A DNA stretch of 64,000 bases, from positions 44,094 through 108,093 of the forward strand of contig JAUXNG010000063.1 in assembly GCA_030682835.1 (NCBI GenBank), given 5' to 3'. The DNA comes from Hydrogenophaga sp. (GTDB lineage Bacteria > Pseudomonadota > Gammaproteobacteria > Burkholderiales > Burkholderiaceae_C). A model generated the notes under the pieces. The model did no database searches. It worked only from the letters and a program-made list of their open reading frames with translations, and was not told where the DNA came from. The position numbers were made by a program, and so were the translations under genes. This document shows positions 25,430 to 33,633 of the stretch, piece after piece. Numbering within the stretch: the first letter of the stretch is position 1; each line of letters begins with the position of its first letter.

Positions 25430-25453
25430 AGACTGACCGTTCAGTGGGAAACA

Positions 25454-25488
25454 AGAAAAAAGCGCACGCGTTGTGCACCCGTGCGCTT
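25454..25488 (-). terminator. Intrinsic terminator/attenuator between pqqA and pqqB
   Basis: On the minus strand AAGCGCACG and CGTGCGCTT form a perfect 9-base stem, followed directly by TTTTTCTTGTTT. It lies about 20 bases after the pqqA stop and 25 before pqqB. Partial termination here would give more pqqA than pqqBCDE message, which suits a consumed peptide substrate. Confidence 0.8.
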
Positions 25489-25509
25489 CTGATTCATCAA
25501 GTCCGCCGA

Positions 25510-25584
25510 TCAGCGGTTGGCGATGTACATGGTGATCTCAAAACCAAAACGCAGGTCGGTGAAAGCGGGGGTGGTCCATTGCAT
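25510..25584 (-). CDS. pqqA: PQQ precursor peptide PqqA
   Basis: 24-residue peptide, [24 protein letters not shown] in full family form, too short for the ORF track on its own. Glu16 and Tyr20 (EITMY) are the two residues cross-linked to make PQQ. The start follows ACCGGAGACAAAC, a strong ribosome binding site. It is the first gene of the pqq operon and is divergent from a peptidase gene 73 bases away. Confidence 0.96.
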   Translation of the reverse strand: MQWTTPAFTDLRFGFEITMYIANR

Positions 25585-25657
25585 GTTTGTCTCCGGTGGG
25601 TTGGCATGAATCGTGTCTGCAAGCTCGTCAGCACCACTGCACCTCAAGCCGCACGCC

Positions 25658-26776
25658 ATGAACAGCAATAACAATGCCAAGCGCGGGTCCCGGCCGCCGG
25701 CCCCTGCGTCGGCTCGTGGCCAGGCGGCCCGCGGCTGGCCGGCGCCCACCTTTCTGCCCGTGGGCGGGCGACACCGCATGGCCTACCGGCTGGTCGGTGC
25801 TGCGAGCGGAGAGCCCTGGCTGCTGCTGCACGGTGGCCCCGGCGGTGCCTGCCATCCGGGCCTGTTGCAGCCGCTCGACCTCAGCCGCCAGCGCGCCATT
25901 GCGCCGGACCAGCGGGGCTGCGGCGCCAGCCGGCCCCGGGGGTGCACACAGGGAAATCACACGGCTGCACTGGTGGCCGACCTGGAGGCTCTGCGTCAGC
26001 ACCTGGGCCTGGAGCGCTGGAGCCTGCTGGCGGGCTCCTGGGGGACCGTGGTAGCGCTGGCGTACGCGCGTCAGCACCCGAAACGCGTGCAGCGGGTGGT
26101 GTTGCGGGCCGCGTTTGCGCTGAGCCGCCGCGAGATCGCTGGCCTGGTGATGCCGTCGCGCCGTGTGCAGGGCCGGCTCGGCAGTGAAGCGCTCTGGCCG
26201 TCCGCGGCCGGTGCTGCTGTGTCAGCGGTGCTGGCCCGGCTGAGACACCTGCTTCAAAGTGGAACAACCGGTGTTGCAGCCGTGCGCGTGGCGCGGCGCT
26301 GGCAATTGCTGGAATCGGCGGGCGCTGCCGCGGGCATGCGCCGCGCCCTGCGCCACCTGGCTGCCACGCCAGGCAGCGGCCCTGCGCTCGCCGCGGCCCG
26401 GCGGGAGTGGACCGCATTGCAGCGGCGCCAGCGCCGGGCCGTGGCCCGAGCCCGAAGGCCTGCCGTCCACCGCGCCGACCGGGCCGCCCTGCGGGCCTGC
26501 CGCATCCAGTGCCATTACCTGCTGCACCGCGGTTTTGTGCCACCCGGCGGGCTGGACCACGCGGTGCGCGTGCTGGCCCGTGCCGGGGTACCGGTGGACT
26601 GGGTGCACGGCCGCTTCGACGCGATCTGCCCGCCACGCAACAGCCGGCGCTGGGCGGCAGTGGGCGCGCGCGAGCGGGCGCTGGTCACCCTGACCGAGCC
26701 CTTCAGTGGCCACCTGGGCCACGAGCCCGCCATGCTGGCGGCGCTGCGCCAGCGCGTGCGCGGGGCGCGATCATGA
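25658..26776 (+). CDS. Alpha/beta hydrolase, proline iminopeptidase-like (S33)
   Basis: 372-residue serine hydrolase of the proline iminopeptidase type. [11 protein letters not shown] forms the oxyanion region, GSWGT holds the nucleophile serine, DWVHGRFD the acid and SGHLGHEP the histidine. The cap domain is Arg/Ala-rich and divergent but keeps [12 protein letters not shown], a family landmark. The start MNSNNN is preferred over a GTG 45 bases upstream. It is divergent from pqqA and coupled by ATGA to the next quinoprotein gene. No PqqF/PqqG peptidase is in the window, so it may trim cross-linked PqqA; that is inference. Confidence 0.8.
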   Translation: MNSNNNAKRGSRPPAPASARGQAARGWPAPTFLPVGGRHRMAYRLVGAASGEPWLLLHGGPGGACHPGLLQPLDLSRQRAIAPDQRGCGASRPRGCTQGNHTAALVADLEALRQHLGLERWSLLAGSWGTVVALAYARQHPKRVQRVVLRAAFALSRREIAGLVMPSRRVQGRLGSEALWPSAAGAAVSAVLARLRHLLQSGTTGVAAVRVARRWQLLESAGAAAGMRRALRHLAATPGSGPALAAARREWTALQRRQRRAVARARRPAVHRADRAALRACRIQCHYLLHRGFVPPGGLDHAVRVLARAGVPVDWVHGRFDAICPPRNSRRWAAVGARERALVTLTEPFSGHLGHEPAMLAALRQRVRGARS

Positions 26777-27822
26777 GTGGCTGGCGCCGCGGCCTCCTGG
26801 CATGCGCATTCGTCGTGGGCAGCCTCGGGTCCGCCGTTGCGAGCGAACCCTTCCACCAACCCGCAGGCTGCGAGGCGGTGGCGGAGCTGCCCTGGCAGGC
26901 AATGGCGCCCGGCATGTGGGTCTGGGCACCGGAAACCCCCGCCGAGGTATCGGTGGCCAACGGTGGACATGTGGCGCCCACCACGCTCGTGCTGGGCGGC
27001 TCAAAGGCGCTGGTGATCGACCCGGGCCCGAGCCACGCTCATGCCTGGCGGGTGCGGGAATCGGTGCGCTGCCGCTTCCGGGCGCGTGTGCGCTGGGTGG
27101 TGAACACCCACGCCCATGCCGAAAACGTGCTGGGCAATTCGGCCTTTGCCGAGGACGTGGCTCAGGGTGCCGTCGAGATCTTGGCCACCGCGGCCACGCG
27201 CGAGGCCATGGCGTTGCGCTGCCCGGCCTGCCTGGCCAGCCTGCGCGCGCGTGTGGGCGATGCCGCCATGGCGGGCACGCGCATCGTGCTGCCCGGGCGC
27301 ACGCTGCTGGCGGGTGACGAATTGCGCGTGGGCGAGCACCGGCTGAAGGTGCTGCCGGTGGAGCAGGGGCACACCGAGGGCGACCTGGTGCTGTGGGAGG
27401 CGGACCGGGGGCTGCTGTGGGCCGGCGGCCTGGTGTACGAAGGCCGTGTGCCGGAACTGGCGCAGGGCCGGCTGGACGACTGGCTGGCGGCCTTGCAGCG
27501 GCTGCAGGCGCTGCGGCCCGCGGTGGTGGTATCGACCGGGGTGTCGCGTGCCGGCCCATCGGGCCTGCCACCCCCAGCCCTGCTGGCGACACTGGCCTAC
27601 CTGCTCGACCTGCGCGCCGCGGTGTTGCAGGCCATGGACGCGGGTCGGCAGCCGCAGGAACCCGGGGTGGCGGCCCTGCCCGCCTACCGCAGCTGGGTGG
27701 GCTACGCCGAGCGGCACGATTTCAATGTGCAGCGGGCCTGGCGCGAACTGGAGCCGGTGTGGATGGACCAGGGTATGCCTCCACCGCCTGCCGACGGCTC
27801 AGCTCAGGACGTCGGGCGGTAG
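26773..27822 (+). CDS. Quinoprotein relay system metallohydrolase 2 (metallo-beta-lactamase fold)
   Basis: Exported 349-residue protein with a signal peptide ending near SAVAS. Metallo-beta-lactamase features are ALVIDPGPS, the ligand motif NTHAHAENVLGN, VEQGHTEGDLVLW and LLWAGGLVY. A cysteine-rich bit (LRCPACLAS) lies mid-protein. It is the second type of relay metallohydrolase seen beside quinoprotein dehydrogenases; HxHxEN stands in place of the usual HxHxDH. The start overlaps the peptidase stop (ATGA), and the end overlaps the convergent regulator gene by 24 bases. Confidence 0.8.
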   Translation: MSGWRRGLLACAFVVGSLGSAVASEPFHQPAGCEAVAELPWQAMAPGMWVWAPETPAEVSVANGGHVAPTTLVLGGSKALVIDPGPSHAHAWRVRESVRCRFRARVRWVVNTHAHAENVLGNSAFAEDVAQGAVEILATAATREAMALRCPACLASLRARVGDAAMAGTRIVLPGRTLLAGDELRVGEHRLKVLPVEQGHTEGDLVLWEADRGLLWAGGLVYEGRVPELAQGRLDDWLAALQRLQALRPAVVVSTGVSRAGPSGLPPPALLATLAYLLDLRAAVLQAMDAGRQPQEPGVAALPAYRSWVGYAERHDFNVQRAWRELEPVWMDQGMPPPPADGSAQDVGR

Positions 27823-29883
27823 CAGGTCTTTCTTGCGGTAGATGGTGTTGCGCGAGACGCCCAGCGCCTTGGCCGCGGCCGACACATTGCCCTTGTGCAG
27901 GCGCAGCATCTGCGCCATGGCGCTGAGCGCCACGTCGTGCAGGCGCTGCCCGTCGGTGCAGGGCTCGAAGGGCGGCGGGGGGGCACCCATGTCGGTGGCG
28001 GCGGGCAGCACCGGTGTGGGCGCCACGTACTGGGGGGGCAGCCGTGCGGGGGCTTCCGGGTCCAGCTCTTCCAGAAAATCGTCGGGCAGATGCGCGAACT
28101 CGATGGCGCCCTGGCAGCCCACCATCACCACCGCCGTGCGCAGCAGGTTGTGCAGCTGGCGGAAGTTGCCGGGCCAGTGGTAGCGCTTGAACACATCCAT
28201 GACCTGCGGCGAGATGGTCACCTGCGCGCCGTTCTCGCACAGCGCTTTCAGGATCTTCTGCACCACCAGATCGAAGTCGGTGCGCTCGCGCAGCGCGGGC
28301 AGGCGCACCACCAGACCGTTGAGCCGGTAGTAGAGGTCTTCGCGAAAATCGCCGCGCGCGATCATGTCCTTGAGGTTCTTGTGCGTGGCGCTGATCACGG
28401 CCACGTCCACCTCGACCTCCTTGCCCGCACCGAGCGGGCTCACCTTGCGCTCCTGCAGCACGCGCAGCAGCCGCGCCTGCAGGTGCTTGGGCATGTCGCC
28501 GATCTCGTCGAGAAACAGCGTGCCGCCGTGGGCCTGCAGGATCTTGCCGATCGAGCCCTTCTTGCGTGCGCCCGTGAAAGCACCCTCCTCATAGCCGAAC
28601 AGCTCGGACTCGATCAGGGTGTCGGGTATGGATGCGCAGTTCACGGACACGAAAGGCTGGCCGGCACGGGGCGAATCACCGTGGATGGCCTGTGCCAGCA
28701 GGTCCTTGCCGGTGCCGGTCTCGCCCAGCACCATGACCGGAATGTCGCGCCCCGACACCATGCGCAGCTTGTGGATGACGGACGACACCTGCGGGTCACC
28801 CGTGTCCAGGTAGTGCAGTGTCGAGAACTGCATCTTGCGGCCGGTCTGCTTCAAGGGGGCCGGTGCCGTCGCATCGGCTGTTTCGGGCGGGCGTGGGCGC
28901 ACGTCACTGGCTTCGGCCGGCGAGCGCTCACTCCCCGTGCCCATGCCCTGCGAGCCCGCCCAGGCGTTGGCCGGTTTGACCTTCACCCGGCACCACACCG
29001 ACACGCCGTTGTGCATCACAAGCTGCTTGGGCGTGGGCAGGGCACCACTGAAGCGCTCGAACAGGGCCGACACCGGCATGCCGAACAGCGACGAGAAGGT
29101 GTGGGCTTTCAGCGCGCTGAACGGCAGGCCGAACTGGAACTGCGCGCTGCGGTTGGCCGACAGGAAACGCCCCTCGGTGGAGAAGACCGCAATGCCCTCG
29201 ACCAGCGTGCCCAGGAACTCGGAGCGGCTGTGGAAATGGATGCGGATGGCCTTCGGAAAGATGTCGGCGAACATGTGGTTCTCGATCATCTGGGCCGACA
29301 TGCGCACGAGGGCCAGCGTGTGCTGGTGGAAGCTGCGGTGGTCACCGGTGACATCCAGCGCCCCGATCACCTGGCCGTAGGGGTCGATGATGGGCGCCGC
29401 AGAACAGGTGAGGAACTTGTTGGCCTCCAGATAGTGTTGGTTGCCGTGCACGGTGAGGGCTTCCTGTTCGGTGAGCGCCGTGCCCACCGCGTTGGTGCCC
29501 TTGCTGCGCTCCGACCAGTCCATGCCGGGCATGAGCGCGACCTGCGCAGCTTTTTCCAGAAAGTCGGTGTCACCCAGCGAGTGCAGCACCAGGCCTCTGG
29601 CCGTGCTCAGCACCACCAGGCTGTGGGTGTTGGCGATCTGGTCGTACAGCGTTTCCATCACCGGCGCCGCATGCTGGAACAGGAAACGGTTCTCGTCCAG
29701 CGCGTCGGCCATTTCGCCGCGCAGGGGGCTGGAGAAATCGGGCGCGTCTTCGGTCGACAGGCCGAAGGCGCGGGAACGGCGGTGGGACTCGTGGATGAGC
29801 GAGCTGGCGTCGGACACGGTGGGGTCCGAGGCCTGTGGTGGAACGCGCTGCACGTGGGGCTGCGTACCCATGGCTGCACTCAT
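27799..29883 (-). CDS. Sigma-54-dependent activator (AcoR-like, GAF-AAA+-Fis)
   Basis: 694-residue enhancer-binding protein from the MSAAMGT start, which has a very strong site (CCAGGAGACAAC); the listed start 111 bases upstream lacks one. An N-terminal GAF-type sensor of AcoR style (RSKGTNAVGTALTEQ..., IGALDVTGDH) and a PAS-like stretch precede the AAA+ domain. The latter has GETGTGKD (Walker A) and EEGAFTGARKKGS (sigma-54 contact loop). A Fis helix-turn-helix ends the protein (NVSAAAKALGVSRNTIYRKK). Sigma-54 promoters in front of the PQQ dehydrogenase, beta-propeller and pedF genes are its likely targets. The inducer is unknown, probably an alcohol or aldehyde. Confidence 0.9.
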   Translation of the reverse strand: MSAAMGTQPHVQRVPPQASDPTVSDASSLIHESHRRSRAFGLSTEDAPDFSSPLRGEMADALDENRFLFQHAAPVMETLYDQIANTHSLVVLSTARGLVLHSLGDTDFLEKAAQVALMPGMDWSERSKGTNAVGTALTEQEALTVHGNQHYLEANKFLTCSAAPIIDPYGQVIGALDVTGDHRSFHQHTLALVRMSAQMIENHMFADIFPKAIRIHFHSRSEFLGTLVEGIAVFSTEGRFLSANRSAQFQFGLPFSALKAHTFSSLFGMPVSALFERFSGALPTPKQLVMHNGVSVWCRVKVKPANAWAGSQGMGTGSERSPAEASDVRPRPPETADATAPAPLKQTGRKMQFSTLHYLDTGDPQVSSVIHKLRMVSGRDIPVMVLGETGTGKDLLAQAIHGDSPRAGQPFVSVNCASIPDTLIESELFGYEEGAFTGARKKGSIGKILQAHGGTLFLDEIGDMPKHLQARLLRVLQERKVSPLGAGKEVEVDVAVISATHKNLKDMIARGDFREDLYYRLNGLVVRLPALRERTDFDLVVQKILKALCENGAQVTISPQVMDVFKRYHWPGNFRQLHNLLRTAVVMVGCQGAIEFAHLPDDFLEELDPEAPARLPPQYVAPTPVLPAATDMGAPPPPFEPCTDGQRLHDVALSAMAQMLRLHKGNVSAAAKALGVSRNTIYRKKDLLPPDVLS

Positions 29884-30300
29884 GTTGTCTCCTGGATCGG
29901 TGATCAGGCCGTCCCAGCAGGCCGGGTCCCATGGCCCTTGCAGGGTGACCTCGCTCGGCTGCTGTTCCGCTGGGCTGTCGTGCTCTGGTGTCATGCGATT
30001 GTCTTCATATCTGTGCCAGGGTTCAACAATGGTTATCCCGGTGTTGGCTGGGTCGGGGCCGTGTCATGGCCTGTGCCAAGCAAATAGCCCGCCATGTGCG
30101 GTGCCGTCTGCGCCGCGGGTGCGAGCGCGTGACACAGCCCGGCGGCCGAGTGTGGCAACTGCGCCAGAGTGGAACAGTGCAGCGGACATTCACGACGCGA
30201 CAGGGGGAGCACGCACGCCCCAGGCCCTTTTCCGCCCGTGGCCTGCATATTGCTAACTGGGCCTTCGACACCGCTTTTTTGACACCCGGAGACAAGCCCC
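29884..30300. promoter_or_regulatory. Divergent control region between the sigma-54 activator and pedF
   Basis: This 417-base gap holds GGTTCAACAATG (30020-30031), like the motifs upstream of two other sigma-54 promoters. It also holds a GTGACAC half-site at 30129-30135, as in front of the PQQ dehydrogenase, and a sigma-54 promoter near its right end. No additional gene is convincing. Confidence 0.45.
30239..30254 (+). promoter_or_regulatory. Sigma-54 promoter of pedF
   Basis: TGGCCTGCATATTGCT has GG and GC exactly 10 bases apart and a perfect TTGCT -12. The -24 is TGGCC instead of TGGCA. It lies about 46 bases before the pedF ATG. Confidence 0.6.
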
Positions 30301-30795
30301 ATGACATCCCCCCGACACCTCCTTCTTTCCCCTGCCGCGTGGCGCAAGCTGTGCGTGGCCGCGGCCAGCTGCATGGCCATGGCCGTGATGGCCCATGGCG
30401 ACGTGGTTCCGCAGGCGGTCGATACCAGCACGCTGCCCCAGCTGGGCGCCAAGTGGCTCGACGCCAATCCCTACAGCCAGGGCCCGGCCCACAAGGAGGC
30501 GCTGCGCATCGGCACCTCGGCCTACAACCAGAACTGCGCGCGCTGCCACGGGCTCGACGCCATCTCGGGCGGGATCTCGCCCGATCTGCGCAAGTTCGAC
30601 GCCGAGTGCTCCGGGCTGGCGGACGCGGCCAAGAAGGCGGCCTGTTACCAGGAGATGGACGACTTCTATGTGGCCACCGTGCGCCGCGGCCGGGTGCGCG
30701 ACGGCCGCGTCTACATGCCGCCGTTCGAGAGCACGCTGTCGCAGGAAGCGATCTGGTCGATCAAGACCTACCTGGAAACGCGGCGCGAGCCCTGA
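30301..30795 (+). CDS. pedF: Cytochrome c-550 PedF
   Basis: Periplasmic monoheme cytochrome of 164 residues with an N-terminal signal segment ending near VMAHG. The heme site is CARCHGLDAISGG; two further cysteines (AECSGL, AACYQEMDDFY) and VYMPPFESTLSQEAIWSIKTYLETR are typical of PedF, the dedicated electron acceptor of quinoprotein ethanol dehydrogenases. The start follows CCCGGAGACAAGCCCC. It is preceded by a sigma-54 promoter and followed by a quinoprotein-associated binding protein. Confidence 0.9.
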   Translation: MTSPRHLLLSPAAWRKLCVAAASCMAMAVMAHGDVVPQAVDTSTLPQLGAKWLDANPYSQGPAHKEALRIGTSAYNQNCARCHGLDAISGGISPDLRKFDAECSGLADAAKKAACYQEMDDFYVATVRRGRVRDGRVYMPPFESTLSQEAIWSIKTYLETRREP

Positions 30796-30846
30796 GCGTT
30801 TCTGAGCCAGCCGCACCTGCCGACCCGTTTTCAAGGAGTCCCACGC

Positions 30847-31755
30847 ATGCAACTGTCCGCCTCCGATGACCGCCACCCCCAACCCTGCGACAGCGGCGTG
30901 ACGCGCCGCCGGGCCTTGTCCTGGCTCGCACCCGCCCTGGCGGGCGCCTGCCTGCCGGCGTACGCCCAGACCGAGCTGACCGACCTGGCCCGCATCCGCG
31001 CCAGCGGCATGCTCAAGGTGGCGCTTTACAAAGACAACGCGCCGTTTTCAGACGGCCCGGCCAGCGACTTTCGCGGCATCGACGTGGCACTGGCCGAGGC
31101 GCTGGCGCGACAGATGCAGCTCAAGCTATCCATCCTGCCCTTTGATGCGGGCGAGAACATGAACGACGACCTGCGCAACATGGTCTGGCGCGGTCATTAC
31201 CTGGGCTACGGACCGGCCGACGTGATGCTCCAGGTGCCGGTGGACAAATACCTGATGCAGCAGAACCGCCAGGTGATGGTGCTTGCGCCCTACATGCGCC
31301 AGCACCTCGTGCTCATGCACGACACACAGGTGGTGGCTGACGTGCGCCAGCCTGAAGACCTGAAGGGTGTCACCCTGGCGGTCGAGCGGGGCGCGGGGTC
31401 GGCCAGCGCGGTGCTGGGCTATGCCGGCGGTCTGCTGCGCAACCAGGTGAACATCTACAACACCGGCCCGCTGGCAGCGCAGGCGGTGGTCAACGGCAAG
31501 GCGGGTGGCGCCTACGTGACCCGCGCCCAGGCCGAGTCGGTGCTGCACCGTGCACAGGCCGCGCCGGGGCGCTACCTGTTGACCCCGCTGGTGCTCACCG
31601 CACTTCCAGACAAAGGCTGGCCCGTGGGCATGGCGATCAAGAACGAGCACAAGGAACTGGGGCAGGCACTGGAAAACGCGCTGCAGGCGCTGCGCAACAG
31701 CGGCGAGCTGCTTGCGATCTTCCGGCAGCAGGGACTTACCCTCACCGCACCCTGA
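30847..31755 (+). CDS. Quinoprotein dehydrogenase-associated solute-binding protein (XoxJ/MxaJ-like)
   Basis: Exported 302-residue protein with a twin-arginine leader (TRRRALSWLAPALAGACLPAYAQ). The amino-acid-type binding fold includes GMLKVALYKDNAPFSDG, FRGIDVALAEALA and GVTLAVERGAGSASAVLGYAGG. It belongs to the group that sits beside PQQ dehydrogenases, related to MxaJ/XoxJ, thought to assist enzyme maturation rather than transport. It lies 51 bases after pedF with a good site (CAAGGAGTCCCACGC). Confidence 0.85.
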   Translation: MQLSASDDRHPQPCDSGVTRRRALSWLAPALAGACLPAYAQTELTDLARIRASGMLKVALYKDNAPFSDGPASDFRGIDVALAEALARQMQLKLSILPFDAGENMNDDLRNMVWRGHYLGYGPADVMLQVPVDKYLMQQNRQVMVLAPYMRQHLVLMHDTQVVADVRQPEDLKGVTLAVERGAGSASAVLGYAGGLLRNQVNIYNTGPLAAQAVVNGKAGGAYVTRAQAESVLHRAQAAPGRYLLTPLVLTALPDKGWPVGMAIKNEHKELGQALENALQALRNSGELLAIFRQQGLTLTAP

Positions 31756-31776
31756 GGCTGCGCCTCCGCCGCTGCC

Positions 31777-32904
31777 TCAGCCGGCGGTTTTCTTGCGCGT
31801 GAGCTTGCGGTAGACCGTGGCCCGGCTGATGCCCAGGGCGCGGGCAGCTTCCATCACGTTGCCGCGCGCTTCTTCCACCGCCTTGCGGATGAGCGCGGTC
31901 TCCACGTCCTTGAGTGGCACGCCGGCGCCCGTGTTGGCGCGCAGCGGCGGGCTGGCACGGCCGTTGTTCAGCTGGGCCAGCACCTGCAGCCGCAGGCCCG
32001 ACCACAGGGGCAGTTCGCTGGGCGGACGCTGCGCCCGCGCAGCGTCGAACAGGCTTTCGGCGGGCACCGCAAACACGTCGCCGCTGTGGGGCCAGGGCAG
32101 CCCCGGCTTCAGGGTGAGCATGTCGGCAGCGGCCCGGTTGGCGCCCGTGATGTGGCCGTCGGCGTCCAGGCACACGAGCCCGTCACCGTCTTCGCCGAGC
32201 CGCGCGCCCGGCCAGTTCACGCGCAGCAGCAGCCGGTGAGGCTGGGCCAGCGCCAGCGCGTTCTCAATGCTGCGGGCCGACTGCGTCACCAGGTGCTTGA
32301 GCGCCGGGCGTTCGGGAACGTTGATGCCGGTGAGGTCCAGCATGCCGACGCAGCGGCCATCAGGGCCGAACAGCGGAGCGCCTGCGCAGCTGTACATGGT
32401 GGTGTCGTCAAAGAAATGCTCGCCCCGGTGCAGCCACACCGGTTGCTGTTCCGCCAGCGTGGCGCCGATGGCGGTGGTGCCCACGGCGCGCTCCGACAGA
32501 TCGACCCCGACGCGGGCGATCAGGTGGGCGCGCGGGTCGTGGCGGTCGATCGGGCCGTTCACGTCGATCACCACGCCTTGCGCGTCGGTGAGGATGGCGA
32601 AGTAGCGCGTGTCGGCCATGGCGCGGGCGAGCGACTGGATGACCGGCCCCGCGGCCTGCAGCAGGGGGCGGCTGGCTTCCAGAGCGCGGTGGGCGTCCTG
32701 TGCGGACACGGCCTGGAAGGTGAGCGACTGGTCGGGCCTGAAGCCGCTGGCCAGGCAGCGCCGCCAGGAGCGGTCGATCCAGGGTTCCATGGCCACTGGT
32801 GCGATGCCGCTGCCCTCACGCAGCACGGTGCGGCGGGCACTCTCGATCAGCGTCAGTCGATCGGGGGCCGGGGAGGCGCCGTGTGCAGTCGGGTGGTGGC
32901 TCAT
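31777..32904 (-). CDS. Fis-type regulator with GAF sensor but no AAA+ domain
   Basis: 375-residue regulator starting at MSHHPTAHG; the 60 extra residues of the listed ORF do not fit. An AcoR-type N-terminal region (WIDRSWRRCLASGFRPDQ) and GAF domain (ERAVGTTAIGATLAEQQPVW.., CVGMLDLTGI) lead into a PAS-like part (GLVCLDADGHITGANRAAADML). It ends in a Fis helix-turn-helix (NVMEAARALGISRATVYRKLTRKK). The sigma-54-contacting AAA+ domain is absent, so it should act on ordinary promoters. It is divergent from the aor operon (225-base gap) and probably controls it. Confidence 0.85.
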   Translation of the reverse strand: MSHHPTAHGASPAPDRLTLIESARRTVLREGSGIAPVAMEPWIDRSWRRCLASGFRPDQSLTFQAVSAQDAHRALEASRPLLQAAGPVIQSLARAMADTRYFAILTDAQGVVIDVNGPIDRHDPRAHLIARVGVDLSERAVGTTAIGATLAEQQPVWLHRGEHFFDDTTMYSCAGAPLFGPDGRCVGMLDLTGINVPERPALKHLVTQSARSIENALALAQPHRLLLRVNWPGARLGEDGDGLVCLDADGHITGANRAAADMLTLKPGLPWPHSGDVFAVPAESLFDAARAQRPPSELPLWSGLRLQVLAQLNNGRASPPLRANTGAGVPLKDVETALIRKAVEEARGNVMEAARALGISRATVYRKLTRKKTAG

Positions 32905-33129
32905 GGGCTGTCTCGTGGTGGGTGGCTGGAGGCTTGTCAGCCCAGTCACTGCATCAAGTATGCCAAGCCAACAGTGTTTCATTTTGAGAATTTCGACGCC
33001 GCGGACATTCCGACTAGGGATAACCCTGCGAACCAAGTGGGCAGTCGGCCAGAACAATGGCGATGCAATTTGTTTCATAGGCATGGCACTTCATATCCAC
33101 GGTGCCGCTACCCACCAGGAGACCCTCTC

Positions 33130-33606
33130 ATGCAGAAAGTCCTGCACATCAATCCGGACAAATGCACCGGCTGTTTGCAGTGCGAAATGGCCTGTTCCTT
33201 CGAGAACTACGGCACATACGCCACGTCCAAATCGCGCATCAAGGTGTTCGACTTCCACCACACCGGCAAGAAGGTGCCCTACACCTGCACGCAGTGCGAC
33301 GAAGCCTGGTGCCTGCATGCCTGCCCGGTGGAAGCCATCACGGTCGACAAGGTGACGGGTGCGAAAGTGGTGAACGAAACCACCTGCGTGGGTTGCAAGG
33401 TCTGCACCATCGCCTGCCCGTTCGGCACCATCAACTACGTGCAGGAAACCGGCAAGGTTCAGAAGTGCGACCTGTGCGGCGGCGACCCCGCCTGCGTGGA
33501 AGCCTGCCCGACCACGGCCATCACGTTCGTGGATGCCAACTGGACCGGCATCGACAAGATGAAGCAGTGGGCCGACAAGCTGGGCAACCAGCCCAGCGCC
33601 GTCTGA
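33130..33606 (+). CDS. aorA: Aldehyde oxidoreductase Fe-S subunit AorA
   Basis: 158-residue polyferredoxin predicted to carry four [4Fe-4S] clusters. Cysteine groups are CTGCLQCEMAC, CTQCDEAWCLHACP, CVGCKVCTIACP and CDLCGGDPACVEACP. It matches the small subunit of the Aromatoleum-type tungsten aldehyde oxidoreductase, which wires the tungsten subunit to the FAD subunit. The start follows CCAGGAGACCCTCTC; the listed ORF begins 1 kb upstream in non-coding sequence. It is the first gene of aorABCD. Confidence 0.88.
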   Translation: MQKVLHINPDKCTGCLQCEMACSFENYGTYATSKSRIKVFDFHHTGKKVPYTCTQCDEAWCLHACPVEAITVDKVTGAKVVNETTCVGCKVCTIACPFGTINYVQETGKVQKCDLCGGDPACVEACPTTAITFVDANWTGIDKMKQWADKLGNQPSAV

Positions 33607-33633
33607 TCCCCCACCCAACGAAGGAGCACACAC

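Noticed and set aside
25585-25657. Possible sigma-54 promoter between pqqA and the peptidase gene (TGGCATGAATCGTGT)
   Set aside because: Spacing to a -12 dinucleotide is right only if GTGT is accepted as the -12 element, which does not match TTGC.
26180-26500. Suspected frameshift in the S33 peptidase because of an Arg/Ala-rich stretch
   Set aside because: The frame continues to the family landmark [12 protein letters not shown] and the catalytic Asp and His, so it is a divergent cap domain.
27895-30087. 730-residue plus-strand ORF opposite the sigma-54 activator
   Set aside because: Antisense shadow; the minus-strand protein has all motifs of an enhancer-binding protein.
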